A DNA stretch of 64,000 nt from an uncultured Pelagibacteraceae bacterium (GCA_902514805.1 CABXSF010000003.1:28879-92878), one strand, 5' to 3'; positions 47,943 to 58,133 are shown, counted from the stretch's first letter. Notes: generated by a model not told the origin, from the letters alone. Program-made: numbers and translations.

Positions 47943-49868
47943 ATGTTTACCCAATTTATTACAATATTAATTTTGGTATCGATTGTTGGATGTATTCTTT
48001 ACGGAAGAAGATTAATTAGAACAGAAAAAGTTGATGCTGTATTTGGTAACCCTGAGAGAGCTAAAGGCGGAACGCATTGGATAATTGTTGGAAGCAGTGC
48101 GATACTATTAATTTGGTTATATTATTCTTGGGATATAGCGAAAGGATTTTATCCTAAATCTGCTAATGAATTATGTCAGGTTGCTAAAGTAAATGAGTCT
48201 CTTTTAGGTTTAAAGTATCAATTTCCAATAGAAGAGAGAGAGTTTAAAAGTACATCAATAATTAAAATTGAAAATAAAAACCTTCAAATAATCACTAATG
48301 AAATACAAAGTTCTCCAGACTTAAGTAGTCCGCAGAAAACAGCTCTAGTTGGATTTATCAACGAGACGAGACAGTTAATTCCATTACTAACAAACGTAAA
48401 TTTAATGGAAACAGATACAAAAATTCAGATTAAAGAGATGACTGAAGAAATAAGGCTTTTAACTTCGAGCTTTAAAAATAACGATTACCCATTTGAAACT
48501 GATGAACAAAAAAATGAAAGACTTACAGCAGTATCTGAAGAAGGTGGTTGGGGTATTACAAAAGTTCAAACTGGTACTGGTTCAATAGAAAACACAATTG
48601 AAGTTCCTTTAGTCCCAGCAACTAATAAAGGTCTTAAATTTGATGCTGCTGCAAAAGAACTTGAGATAATTAACGATAAATTCTTTAAGTTGAGAAATCA
48701 TAATCCACAATTTAAAAATTCTGTTAAAGCTTTAAAGGATAAAATTAAAGAATATAGAAGTAATTTAGATGATACAGAAGAAGTAGCGTCTACCTTTGCA
48801 AAAAATATTGTTAAAATTGCAAGAAGAATAGAATATGCAAGTATCTATCCACCTAATGCACTAAATGAAATGCAAAAGGCAATTGTTGAATTCGATAATG
48901 TTCAAAAATCTGAACAAGGTGGATTACGATTTGTAGATATGTTTTTATTTCCAGCGGGTACAATTGTATCAAGTGGAACGAGTTGTTCTGAGCAAGGTTC
49001 TGGAAGATGGCTACCTAAACCATCTGATACACTTAATAAATTTATCTTAATGTCAAAACCAAGTGTCGGTTACAAAAATATACCACTACTTTGGATTGAT
49101 ATGATGGATGTAAGTAAAATAATTGGATTTATTTTACCAGATTGGATAGCTGATATTCTTCCGGGGGAATACCCTATTCACACTAAAGATGGTGTAGTGG
49201 AGCAAAACTTCAAAGGAAGAGTTCTTAAGGTTGTTACAGGAGATTTCAAATTATTTAAAATTCCTGTTCCTTATGGACATATATGGGATTCGTTTCTAAG
49301 AGTATTTTTAGGACTAATCTTTGGAATTTTAATTGGAGTTCCACTTGGATTATTTATGGGTTTAAATAGATTTGCTAAAGGTTTTTTCGATCCATTAATT
49401 GAACTTTACAGACCTGTCCCTCCATTAGCATGGGCGCCTTTAATCATTTCAGTTTTAGGTATCGATAACACTGGAAAAGTGTTTTTATTATTTATGGTCT
49501 CATTATCAATCATGATTATTTCTGCACGAGCTGGTGCATCTGGAACTCAACTTTCTAAAATTCATGCAGCTCACTCACTTGGTGCATCTAAAAAACAAAT
49601 TTTAAGGTACGTAATCTTCCCTAACTCTTTGCCTGAAATTCTTACAGGAATTAGAGTGGCGGTTGGAATGTGTTGGGGAACACTTGTTGCAGCAGAATTT
49701 TTAGCAGGTACTACAGGAATTGGATTTGTTGAAAATGTCGCAAAAAAATATTTCCAATATGAAGTTATTTGGATAACTATTTTCATTATGGGTATGCTGG
49801 GACTATTATTCGACGTTACATTAAGAAAAATAATAGATAGAACTATTCCATGGCGTGGAAAAGGTTAA
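47943..49868 (+). CDS. ABC transporter permease (TauC-like) with large N-terminal extension
   Basis: C-terminal SFLRVFLGLIFGILIGVPLGLFMGLNRF...ELYRPVPPLAWAPLIISVLGIDNTGK...LGASKKQILRYVIFPNSLPEILTGIRVAVG; about 400 aa unusual N-terminal region. Confidence 0.9.
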   Translation: MFTQFITILILVSIVGCILYGRRLIRTEKVDAVFGNPERAKGGTHWIIVGSSAILLIWLYYSWDIAKGFYPKSANELCQVAKVNESLLGLKYQFPIEEREFKSTSIIKIENKNLQIITNEIQSSPDLSSPQKTALVGFINETRQLIPLLTNVNLMETDTKIQIKEMTEEIRLLTSSFKNNDYPFETDEQKNERLTAVSEEGGWGITKVQTGTGSIENTIEVPLVPATNKGLKFDAAAKELEIINDKFFKLRNHNPQFKNSVKALKDKIKEYRSNLDDTEEVASTFAKNIVKIARRIEYASIYPPNALNEMQKAIVEFDNVQKSEQGGLRFVDMFLFPAGTIVSSGTSCSEQGSGRWLPKPSDTLNKFILMSKPSVGYKNIPLLWIDMMDVSKIIGFILPDWIADILPGEYPIHTKDGVVEQNFKGRVLKVVTGDFKLFKIPVPYGHIWDSFLRVFLGLIFGILIGVPLGLFMGLNRFAKGFFDPLIELYRPVPPLAWAPLIISVLGIDNTGKVFLLFMVSLSIMIISARAGASGTQLSKIHAAHSLGASKKQILRYVIFPNSLPEILTGIRVAVGMCWGTLVAAEFLAGTTGIGFVENVAKKYFQYEVIWITIFIMGMLGLLFDVTLRKIIDRTIPWRGKG

Positions 49869-50911
49869 TTCTATTTTTATTCATCTTTGCAGCATCATCT
49901 GAAGCAACAGAATTAAAAATAAATAAAATTGCAGATTTAGATGCTCCTTGGGGCTCAACTTTCATATCTGATAAAGAGTTATTGATTACTGAGAAGTCAG
50001 GAAAAATTAAATTAATAGAACTGAACGCTAGAAATGTTTCTGAAATAACTCATAATCTTAAAATATTAGAGGATGGTCAAGGAGGTTTGTTAGATATTTT
50101 ATATAAAGATGATATTGTTTTTGTTAGCTACTCAGAGGATCACGGAAAATTTAAATCTACTACTTCTATTGCAAGAGCAAATTTAGATAGAGGTGAATTA
50201 AAATTCGACAATATATTTGTTGCTCAACCCCCTATTAAATCAGGATATCATTTTGGTTCTAGACTAGCAGTTAAAGATGAATTTCTTTTTGCATCCGTTG
50301 GTGAAAGAGGACAAGGAATGATAGCACAAGATCCAACACAGCATCCTGGTAGTATTATAAGAATTAAATTAGATGGAAATATTCCAAAAGATAATCCAAA
50401 ATTTATTGATAAAAAAGATTGGTTGCCCGAAATATTTCAAATTGGTGTAAGAAACCCTCAAGGTTTAACAGTATCTCCTTTTGATAAAAAAGTTTATGCA
50501 AGTAATCATGGTGCAAAAGGTGGAGATTGGTTTGGAGAAATTAAGAAGAGTGAAAATTATGGATGGAAAATATTAGGTTGGGGTGGAACAAATTATAGTG
50601 GCACTAAGATAGGACCAAAATGGATGCCAGGTTACACAAAAGCTATTAAATATTGGGTTCCTTCAATTGCAACAAGTGCAATAACAATTTATAAAGGTAA
50701 TGAATTTAAAGAATGGAATGGTCAAGCTTTAGTAACATCTTTAAAAGATATGTCATTAAGAAAGCTTGATTTTTCTGACACAAAAAATGTGCAAGAAGAA
50801 ATTATATTTCAAAACCAAATTGGAAGAATTAGAGACATCCAGGTTCATCCCGTCAGTGGAAAAATTTATTTCCTTGGTCAGGACGGTCTATGGTTGATGG
50901 AAAAAAACTAA
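49850..50911 (+). CDS. PQQ-dependent sugar dehydrogenase family beta-propeller protein
   Basis: DLDAPWGSTFISDKELLITEKSGKIKLIE; GSRLAVKDEFLFASVGERG; RNPQGLTVSPFDKKVYASNHGAKGGD. Confidence 0.9.
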   Translation: MAWKRLILFLFIFAASSEATELKINKIADLDAPWGSTFISDKELLITEKSGKIKLIELNARNVSEITHNLKILEDGQGGLLDILYKDDIVFVSYSEDHGKFKSTTSIARANLDRGELKFDNIFVAQPPIKSGYHFGSRLAVKDEFLFASVGERGQGMIAQDPTQHPGSIIRIKLDGNIPKDNPKFIDKKDWLPEIFQIGVRNPQGLTVSPFDKKVYASNHGAKGGDWFGEIKKSENYGWKILGWGGTNYSGTKIGPKWMPGYTKAIKYWVPSIATSAITIYKGNEFKEWNGQALVTSLKDMSLRKLDFSDTKNVQEEIIFQNQIGRIRDIQVHPVSGKIYFLGQDGLWLMEKN

Positions 50912-51909
50912 AAAAAATTGTTATCCAGATTTTTAAAAAAAGAGGACTAAGTCTTTCTCATGCATCAATAAGTGCTGATGCTTTAATTAATGCTGAATAT
51001 GTCGGTGCATACGGTCATGGTGTATCAAGACTTAAAATGTATTGTGAAAGAATAAAAAAAAAAGTTATTAATCCAAAACCAAAAATTAAGATTAAGAAAA
51101 TATCTAATTCAATATCATTCATTGATGCTAACAATTCAATTGGGTTTATAGCTGCAGATACTGCAATTAAAACTTTAATAAAGAATACAAAAAAAACAGG
51201 TATTGGATTAGTCGGTGTAAAAAATTCAGGTCATTACGGTTTATCTGGTTATTATGTTGAACAAGCTGTTAAGAAAAATTTAATGGTTTGGTGTTTTACT
51301 AATGCACCACCTGCAATAGCACCTTATGGGGCAAAAAAAACTTTGTTTGGAACTAATCCAATTTGTTTTGGAACACCATCAGGAGGAAAAGTTCCTTTTA
51401 TTTTAGACACATCTGTTTCGATAATTAATAGAGGTATTGTTAGAGTTGCTGCTAGACTTGGTAAAAAAATTCCAGCTGGTGTTGCCCTAGATAAAAATGG
51501 CAACCCCACAATAGATGCGAAGAAAGCTTTAAAAGGAGTTCAGCTACCAATTGCAGGCTTTAGAGGATCAGGACTAGCATGGATGGTTGATATTTTAAGT
51601 GGGGTGATTACAGGGGCTGCCCACGGCGGGAAAGTTAGAGACCCTTTTGATGATTTTAGAGGACCACAAAATGTTGGACATTTATTTTTAGCTATTAAAC
51701 CTAGTATCTTTATTGGAAAAAATTATATTAAAAGAATAAAAGAAAATATAAGGATTATAAAAAAGCTTCCACGAGCTAAAGGTTTTGCCTCAATTTCTTA
51801 TCCCGGAGAAAATAAAGCAAAAAGATTTTCAAAAAACTCTAAAAAGAAAATTTATTTACCTAAAGAAATAGAAAAAGATTTAGAAAAATTAATTAGCACT
51901 TCGTCTTAA
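50890..51909 (+). CDS. Ldh family (malate/L-sulfolactate-type) oxidoreductase
   Basis: GAYGHGVSRLKMYCERIKK; GLVGVKNSGHYGLSGYYVEQAVKKNLMVWCFTNAPPAIAPYGAKKTLFGTNPICFGTP. Confidence 0.92.
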   Translation: MVDGKKLKKIVIQIFKKRGLSLSHASISADALINAEYVGAYGHGVSRLKMYCERIKKKVINPKPKIKIKKISNSISFIDANNSIGFIAADTAIKTLIKNTKKTGIGLVGVKNSGHYGLSGYYVEQAVKKNLMVWCFTNAPPAIAPYGAKKTLFGTNPICFGTPSGGKVPFILDTSVSIINRGIVRVAARLGKKIPAGVALDKNGNPTIDAKKALKGVQLPIAGFRGSGLAWMVDILSGVITGAAHGGKVRDPFDDFRGPQNVGHLFLAIKPSIFIGKNYIKRIKENIRIIKKLPRAKGFASISYPGENKAKRFSKNSKKKIYLPKEIEKDLEKLISTSS

Positions 51910-52743
51910 TAAAAATACAAAAGTAAATCCAGTTATATACATTATAAGTGCATAGGCGCCAGTTGGTATTGCATATAATATATCAGATCCAAATATTTGA
52001 GTAGAAACAAACAATGCTAAAGTTCCATTTTGTAAGCCACACTCTAAAGCAATACACTTCAGTTGTTTAACCCCAGATGCAAAAATTTTACCAAGATAAT
52101 ATGCAATGATCATCATTGTAACATTTAAGATTAAGGTAATTAGACCTGCTTGTTTCAATAAATCTATTAAGTTTTGTCTTTCTTCATAAAATGCCGCAAA
52201 GAAAAAAACTGCAAATAATACGATGTTAAGTTTATTAAATATTTCTACTTTTGAAGCTACAAAACTTTCTGCAAATTTTCTTATAATCATTCCTAATATA
52301 ACTGGCACAGTAACAACTAAAAACATTTTAAATGCGATACCAATCATTGATATGTTTTCTGCAATATTTGTAATTCCAAACAAATCTGCAGATGTAAAAA
52401 TTATAAAAGGAACTGTAATAATGCTTAATAAACTTATTATAGCTGTTAAGGAAATTGATAAAGCTACATCTCCATCAGCAAATTTAGTCATTATATTTGA
52501 AGTAACTCCTCCTGGTGCTGCTGCAATAATCATTACTCCGATTGCGATTTCAGGAGGTGTTTTTAAAATTATAATCAGTAAGTAAGCAACGAGAGGAAGA
52601 ATTATTAACTGTGAAACAAAACCAACAATAAAATCTTTAGGTGTTTTCAATACCTTTGTAAAATCTTCGAGTTTTAAACCTAATCCTAAACCCAGCATTA
52701 TTAACGCAAGGATTATCGGTGTTATTTTTGTAACAATTTCCAC
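51889..52743 (-). CDS. Bile acid:sodium symporter (BASS) family protein (second copy)
   Basis: IMLGLGLGLKLEDFTKVLKTPKDFIVGFVSQLIILPLVAYLL; AAPGGVTSNIMTKFADGDVALSISLT. Confidence 0.92.
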   Translation of the reverse strand: MEIVTKITPIILALIMLGLGLGLKLEDFTKVLKTPKDFIVGFVSQLIILPLVAYLLIIILKTPPEIAIGVMIIAAAPGGVTSNIMTKFADGDVALSISLTAIISLLSIITVPFIIFTSADLFGITNIAENISMIGIAFKMFLVVTVPVILGMIIRKFAESFVASKVEIFNKLNIVLFAVFFFAAFYEERQNLIDLLKQAGLITLILNVTMMIIAYYLGKIFASGVKQLKCIALECGLQNGTLALFVSTQIFGSDILYAIPTGAYALIMYITGFTFVFLLRRSAN

Positions 52744-52811
52744 AGTTTATATTACCACAAATATGCTCAAATTCCTTTATACTCAGTATAAAAACAAATA
52801 TAAGATTTTTA

Positions 52812-53723
52812 ATGATTTCAGATAAGCAAATAGTGTGTCCTAACAATCTTTTGGATGCAGCTAGCAAAAAGAAAGGTGTAAGCGCAGCAATTGTAAATGC
52901 AGGTAAACCTTTGCCAATGCTTTCAGTAATGGATGCAGTTAAAGAAAACTTAATCAAACCAATTTTTATTGGAGATAAACAGGAAATTCAAAAATGTGCT
53001 GAGGAAATTAAATTTGATATTTCTCAATATGAAATAATTCATGAACCAGTAGAAAATAATACAGCAATAGTGGCTGCTAAATTAGCAAAACAAGGAAAAA
53101 TCAAAATTATAGTTAAAGGTCATATTCATACAGATATATTAATGAAAGAAGTTTTAAAAAGAGAATATCAACTTTTAGGAAAAACTAGACTTAGTCATAT
53201 TTGGCATATGTCTTTAGATAAAGATGATAAGCCTTTAATCATTACAGATGGAGCTTTAAATGTTTTGCCAAATGTTAAAACTAAAATGCATATTTTAAAG
53301 AATGTAATAAATTTCTCAAAGAGAATTGGAAATAATAGACCTAAAGTTGCAGTTTTATCTGCGACAGAAGAAGTTTTAGATAGTATTCAAAGTTCAATAG
53401 AGGCAAAAGAAATAACTGAATTATCAAAAAAAGAAAATTTAGATGCAGATGTTTTTGGTCCACTAGCATTTGATAACAGTATCTCAAAAAAATCGGCTTC
53501 TATTAAAGGAATTAAAAATATTGTTGCTGGTGATGCTGATGTTTTATTAGTTCCAAGTGTAGAGGCAGGAAATGCGTTGGTTAAAATGATGATATATTTT
53601 ATGGGAGCTTGCGCCGCAGGAGTGGTTGTTGGTGGAAAAGTTCCAGTTGTTATAACTAGCAGATCAGATGAAGCGGTTGCAAGATTAGCTTCTATAGCTG
53701 CAGCAGTTGTTGCATTAGATTAA
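52812..53723 (+). CDS. Phosphate acetyl/butyryltransferase family protein
   Basis: AAIVNAGKPLPMLSVMDAVKENLIKPIFIGDK; IVKGHIHTDILMKEVL; KRIGNNRPKVAVLSATEEV. Confidence 0.9.
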   Translation: MISDKQIVCPNNLLDAASKKKGVSAAIVNAGKPLPMLSVMDAVKENLIKPIFIGDKQEIQKCAEEIKFDISQYEIIHEPVENNTAIVAAKLAKQGKIKIIVKGHIHTDILMKEVLKREYQLLGKTRLSHIWHMSLDKDDKPLIITDGALNVLPNVKTKMHILKNVINFSKRIGNNRPKVAVLSATEEVLDSIQSSIEAKEITELSKKENLDADVFGPLAFDNSISKKSASIKGIKNIVAGDADVLLVPSVEAGNALVKMMIYFMGACAAGVVVGGKVPVVITSRSDEAVARLASIAAAVVALD

Positions 53724-53746
53724 GAATGAAATATAAATTAACTTAA

Positions 53747-55033
53747 ATGACAATAAAATATTTAAAGAAGGCTAGTAAAACAGCTTCAACGGATGATACT
53801 AAAACTAAAGAAATTGTTCAAAATCTTTTAAAAGAACTCGAAAAATCAAAAGAAGAAGGTTGTAAAGAATTAACAAAAAAATTTGATAAATATGATGGAG
53901 AAATAATAGTTTCCAAAGAAAAAATTGAGGAGATTAAAAAAAAATTAGATCAAAAAACTAAAGATGATATTAAGTTTTCTTACGATAGAGTTAAAAAATT
54001 TGCTGAAGCCCAATTAAAAAATTATGGACAAGACTTTGAAGTTGAGCTTTCAAATGGATTATATGCTGGACAAAAACTAGTTCCAGTAAATACAGCTGGA
54101 TGTTATATACCTGGTGGAAGATATGCACATATTGCTTCAGCCGTTATGAGTGTTACTACAGCAAAAGTTGCTGGTGTTAAAAATATTATTGCTTGCAGTC
54201 CACCAAAACAGAATATAGGTGCCCATCCTTCTATAATTTACACAGCTGACTTGTGTGGTGCAGATGTAATTTTAAATTTAGGTGGTGTACCAGCTATAGC
54301 CGCAATGACTTATGGCTTATTTGGTAATGCACCAGCAGATATTTTAGTTGGACCAGGAAATCAATTTGTTGCTGAAGCTAAAAGAATTTTGTTTGGTAAA
54401 GTTGGTATTGATTTATTTGCTGGACCAACAGAGATTGGAATTATAGCCGATGAAACTGCAGATCCAGAAATTGTTGCTGTTGACTTAGTAGGACAAGCTG
54501 AACACGGTTATAACTCGCCTGCTTGGCTATATACTACATGTCAAAAGTTAGCTGATGCAGTTATGAAAAGAGTTCCAGAACTAATTGAAGAATTACCAGA
54601 AGTACCAAGATTAAGTGCTGAAGCAGCATGGAGAGATTATGGTGAAGTTATATTATGTGATACCAATGATGAAATGGTCAAAGTGAGTGATGACTATGCG
54701 CCAGAACATTTAGAATTACAAACTAAAAATTTAAAATGGTTCCATGAAAGATTAAAAAATTACGGCTCATTATTTATAGGTGAAGAAACTACTGTTGCTT
54801 ATGGAGATAAATGTTCTGGAACAAATCACATATTGCCTACTAAGGGAGCTGGAAAATATACTGGTGGTTTATTTGTAGGTAAATTTATTAAAACATTAAG
54901 TTTTCAAAGAATGACTAAAGAGTCTACAAAAGAAGTTGGTGCTGCAGCTGCTAGAATTTCAAGATACGAAGGAATGGAAGCTCATGCAAGAACCGGTGAT
55001 GCAAGACTTCGAAAATATGGTTATTCGAATTAG
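53747..55033 (+). CDS. Histidinol dehydrogenase-family protein (sulfopropanediol 3-dehydrogenase/HpsN-like candidate)
   Basis: MTIKYLKKASKTASTDD...VPVNTAGCYIPGGRYAHIASAVMSVTTAKVAGVKNIIACSPP; PTEIGIIADETADPEIVAVDLVGQAEHG; not in a his operon. Confidence 0.88.
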   Translation: MTIKYLKKASKTASTDDTKTKEIVQNLLKELEKSKEEGCKELTKKFDKYDGEIIVSKEKIEEIKKKLDQKTKDDIKFSYDRVKKFAEAQLKNYGQDFEVELSNGLYAGQKLVPVNTAGCYIPGGRYAHIASAVMSVTTAKVAGVKNIIACSPPKQNIGAHPSIIYTADLCGADVILNLGGVPAIAAMTYGLFGNAPADILVGPGNQFVAEAKRILFGKVGIDLFAGPTEIGIIADETADPEIVAVDLVGQAEHGYNSPAWLYTTCQKLADAVMKRVPELIEELPEVPRLSAEAAWRDYGEVILCDTNDEMVKVSDDYAPEHLELQTKNLKWFHERLKNYGSLFIGEETTVAYGDKCSGTNHILPTKGAGKYTGGLFVGKFIKTLSFQRMTKESTKEVGAAAARISRYEGMEAHARTGDARLRKYGYSN

Positions 55034-55473
55034 TGGCAAGCAATATTAAACTTTTTTAATCTCCAATAATTATAAGGCCAAGGGGTTACGAAACCTACAA
55101 TCAACATTAATGGCACTACCCACCAAGTTAATATTGCTCCACCTGTTAAAAGATAATCTGTTAGATTCATTGCAACTTCCATACTAATCATAGATATAAA
55201 ACTCATCCCTATTGCTGTATTAAATGCTTTTCTAAAATCAAAATTTTGTCTTATAAGTATAACTGTTTCCAAAATAATACTTGTAATTAATCCATTGATT
55301 ATTGCTAAAGTCATAATACCAAGAACTGGAAATGGAATTTTACTTAATTGAAAAAATAAAATTGTTCCAAAATCACCAATAGAGCATCCAAGTAAACACC
55401 AAGCTGTGTTTTTTGCACTTCTTTTCCATGTGTGTTTGCAAGACCAATTAAAGGTTAAACTCTCTGAACTCAT
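55030..55473 (-). CDS. DUF4396-like membrane protein
   Basis: WKRSAKNTAWCLLGCSIGDFGTILFFQ; TM segments; ends TPWPYNYWRLKKF. Confidence 0.8.
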   Translation of the reverse strand: MSSESLTFNWSCKHTWKRSAKNTAWCLLGCSIGDFGTILFFQLSKIPFPVLGIMTLAIINGLITSIILETVILIRQNFDFRKAFNTAIGMSFISMISMEVAMNLTDYLLTGGAILTWWVVPLMLIVGFVTPWPYNYWRLKKFNIACH

Positions 55474-55494
55474 TTAAGTAAATTTTTTATAGAG

Positions 55495-56004
55495 TTATTC
55501 TAACTCTACTTTAGCTACCATACCAATTTGATAATGGCCAGGAACATTACATGCAATTTCAATATTCATTGCATTGTCAAACTTCCAAACTAAATCACCT
55601 TTTTCATTTGGAGCTAAAAGAACACTATTGCTGTGTGAGTGTCCCATTGCCTTATCCATTTTTGCCATTTTTTTCATTTTTTCTTTATCAATCGAGTCTG
55701 CTAATAAAATTTCATTTTCAACCATTCTCTCCATCTCTGGCTGATGTTTTTTATGCATCATTGCATTAGCAATGTTAAATTCATGTACAAGGTTACCCGC
55801 GTTAACTACTTCAAATTTAATTGTCTCACCCTTTTTAATGTTAAATGATTTTGGTTCATAATAATTATCATACATCTTTACTTTAATTGTTCTATCTACT
55901 TCATTAAGTTTTCCTTTTGAACCTATCATCATATTTTTGTCTGCAAATGAAGCTGATGAAAAAATAAAAAATATAGTCAATATATATAAATAAATTTTAT
56001 TCAT
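55495..56004 (-). CDS. Periplasmic cupredoxin-like copper-binding protein
   Basis: Signal peptide; EPKSFNIKKGETIKFEVVNAGNLVHEFNIA and IEIACNVPGHYQIGMVAKVEL (His, Cys, His, Met ligand pattern). Confidence 0.88.
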   Translation of the reverse strand: MNKIYLYILTIFFIFSSASFADKNMMIGSKGKLNEVDRTIKVKMYDNYYEPKSFNIKKGETIKFEVVNAGNLVHEFNIANAMMHKKHQPEMERMVENEILLADSIDKEKMKKMAKMDKAMGHSHSNSVLLAPNEKGDLVWKFDNAMNIEIACNVPGHYQIGMVAKVELE

Positions 56005-56680
56005 AATTTCCTTTTAAATTTTCTTTTGTTGTGATTTCTTTTTTAGTTGTATTAACTTTTTCTTTTGTTTTTCTTTCGTCTATTACATCGGCAAAACTAT
56101 GATTTACATCTCTATGTCCTGCCTCATCATCTCTAATAACTTTTACAACATCTTTTAGTGTTGCATGTAATGGTAAATTCCAATAATTAATTGCAACTTC
56201 AGGAGCAGGTTGATCCTTAATTTTGCCAGTTTCTAATTCATGTAAATATTCTGTGTAACTTCTAACAGCTTCTTCCTCAAAATAACCAACAATTCTATGT
56301 GCGGTTCTTTGAGAAATTAAATAAATAATTGCATAAGTAATTATGAAAATAAATTGAGCAATCATAATAACAATTCTCTCAATAAAAGTTGGTTTCGCGA
56401 TATGAATGAATGTCATTAAGTGCATTCTTTCATTTTCAGCTTCATCTAGAAGGATTTTGATCCATCCTTTGTCATCCTCCATCTTTCTAAGAGATTTTAA
56501 ATGGATTAGCATTCCGGCAACCATACCTGGAACTGCGGCTACAGTTTCTAATACGACGGCTCTATGACCGTACCTTTTTTTGAAAAAAGTATCTGCAATG
56601 AACCTTAAAAATTTTGTGAAAGATAAGGCTACCTTATCACTTAAATTACTTGGTCTGTAATGACTTTCTAAATTGCTCAT
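55997..56680 (-). CDS. Alternative oxidase (AOX)
   Basis: HRAVVLETVAAVPGMVAGMLIHLKSLR; LLDEAENERMHLMTFIHI; FEEEAVRSYTEYL; VIRDDEAGHRDVNHSFAD di-iron motifs. Confidence 0.95.
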   Translation of the reverse strand: MSNLESHYRPSNLSDKVALSFTKFLRFIADTFFKKRYGHRAVVLETVAAVPGMVAGMLIHLKSLRKMEDDKGWIKILLDEAENERMHLMTFIHIAKPTFIERIVIMIAQFIFIITYAIIYLISQRTAHRIVGYFEEEAVRSYTEYLHELETGKIKDQPAPEVAINYWNLPLHATLKDVVKVIRDDEAGHRDVNHSFADVIDERKTKEKVNTTKKEITTKENLKGNYE

Positions 56681-56740
56681 AGGGTCTATTTAATCATTAT
56701 TTAAAAAAAACCAATGGGGCTAAATTGCATTCAAAAAACG

Positions 56741-57394
56741 TTATTTTTTCTTGTTTATTACTAGAGACAATTTTCTAGGAAAACTGCCCTCATCAAAATT
56801 TTCAATACTTATATTTATAAATCCATCTAAAAGATTCTTAATTTTGTTTTCTGAAAAATAATGAACAATAAAACCATTCATTTCATACATATCCTCTCCT
56901 CTATGGATACCTTTTTTAAAATCACCATCTGTTTGATTTCTTGCAGTGTAGATATTTATTCCATCTTTTTTTAAAATTCTCCAAATTTCTTTATTTAGAT
57001 CTTTTAAATCTTGATTAGAAAGAGCCATACAGAACAACATGTGAGAATAGCATGCTTGAAAATTTTCATTATCAAAATTAAATTTTTTCCTGATATCGTA
57101 ATTCTCAACTTTTATTAAAGCGTCTAAATTGTTTTCTTTAGATCTTTTTTTTATAATATTTGTTGCAGACAAACTGTAATCAATTGCGTGAACATGAATA
57201 TTATTTTGTGCAAAAAATATTGTGTCTCTTCCAAGACCTGCCCCAAGTTCAATAATATTTGTAATTTTATTTTTTTTAAAGGTTTCGAGAGCTTTCTTTG
57301 CTGAGTAGCTTGGATCCAATCCAAACATCTCAGGCTTACTTGAGAAATTATTTTCCCAATGCTGAGATTGTTGGTTTAAAAGTTTTTTATCCAA
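56741..57394 (-). CDS. Class I SAM-dependent methyltransferase
   Basis: NIIELGAGLGRDTIFFAQNNIHVHAIDYS. Confidence 0.87.
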   Translation of the reverse strand: MDKKLLNQQSQHWENNFSSKPEMFGLDPSYSAKKALETFKKNKITNIIELGAGLGRDTIFFAQNNIHVHAIDYSLSATNIIKKRSKENNLDALIKVENYDIRKKFNFDNENFQACYSHMLFCMALSNQDLKDLNKEIWRILKKDGINIYTARNQTDGDFKKGIHRGEDMYEMNGFIVHYFSENKIKNLLDGFINISIENFDEGSFPRKLSLVINKKK

Positions 57395-57395
57395 T

Positions 57396-58058
57396 CTATT
57401 TAGATGGATCTGGAACTTTTCTTAAATAAGGCTTAATTGCATTCCAGCCTTTAGGAAACAATTTTTTAGCTTCATCATCCTTAACAGCAGGTACAATGAT
57501 AACTTCCTCACCTTTTTTCCAATCTGCAGGTGTTGCTACTTTGTGTTTTGCAGTCAACTGCATTGAGTCTATTGATCTCAACAATTCCAAAAAGTTTCTT
57601 CCTGTTGCCATTGGATAAGTTAAGAACAAACCAATTCTTTTATCAGGTCTTATAATAAAAACTGTTCTAACTGTTTGATTGTCTACTGCAGTTCTACCCA
57701 TTGAAGTAGTTCCCGCATCACCTTCTAACATGTTATAAAGTTTTGCAATTTTAAGATCTTCATCAGCTATAATTGGATAGTCTGGTTTTTTTCCAGTCAC
57801 ATCTTTTATATCTTCTAACCACTTTACGTGATCTGATACTGGATCAACACTTAGACCTATTACCTTTACATTTCTTTTTTCAAATTCAGGTTTTAATTTT
57901 GCAAGAGAACCTAATTCTGTTGTGCAAACAGGTGTGAAGTCTTTTGGGTGCGAAAATAGGACACCCCAACTATCACCTAGCCATTCATGAAATGAAATAT
58001 CGCCAATTGTCGATTTAGCTTTAAAGTCAGGCGCTAAACTATTTATTTTTAGAGTCAT
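57396..58058 (-). CDS. Peroxiredoxin (1-Cys/Prx6-like)
   Basis: SWGVLFSHPKDFTPVCTTELGSLAKLKPEFEKRNVKVIGLSVDPVSDHVKWLEDI. Confidence 0.95.
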   Translation of the reverse strand: MTLKINSLAPDFKAKSTIGDISFHEWLGDSWGVLFSHPKDFTPVCTTELGSLAKLKPEFEKRNVKVIGLSVDPVSDHVKWLEDIKDVTGKKPDYPIIADEDLKIAKLYNMLEGDAGTTSMGRTAVDNQTVRTVFIIRPDKRIGLFLTYPMATGRNFLELLRSIDSMQLTAKHKVATPADWKKGEEVIIVPAVKDDEAKKLFPKGWNAIKPYLRKVPDPSK

Positions 58059-58133
58059 TTACATCTCCTTTTTAAAAACAAATTATATGCAAGATTGATT
58101 TGCGATGCAATTTTTTATATAATGATAATTAAC

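Noticed and set aside
52637-52957. Minus-strand 106-aa ORF overlapping BASS and Pta-like starts
   Set aside because: Covers the divergent intergenic region and two supported genes in other frames; no protein family match.
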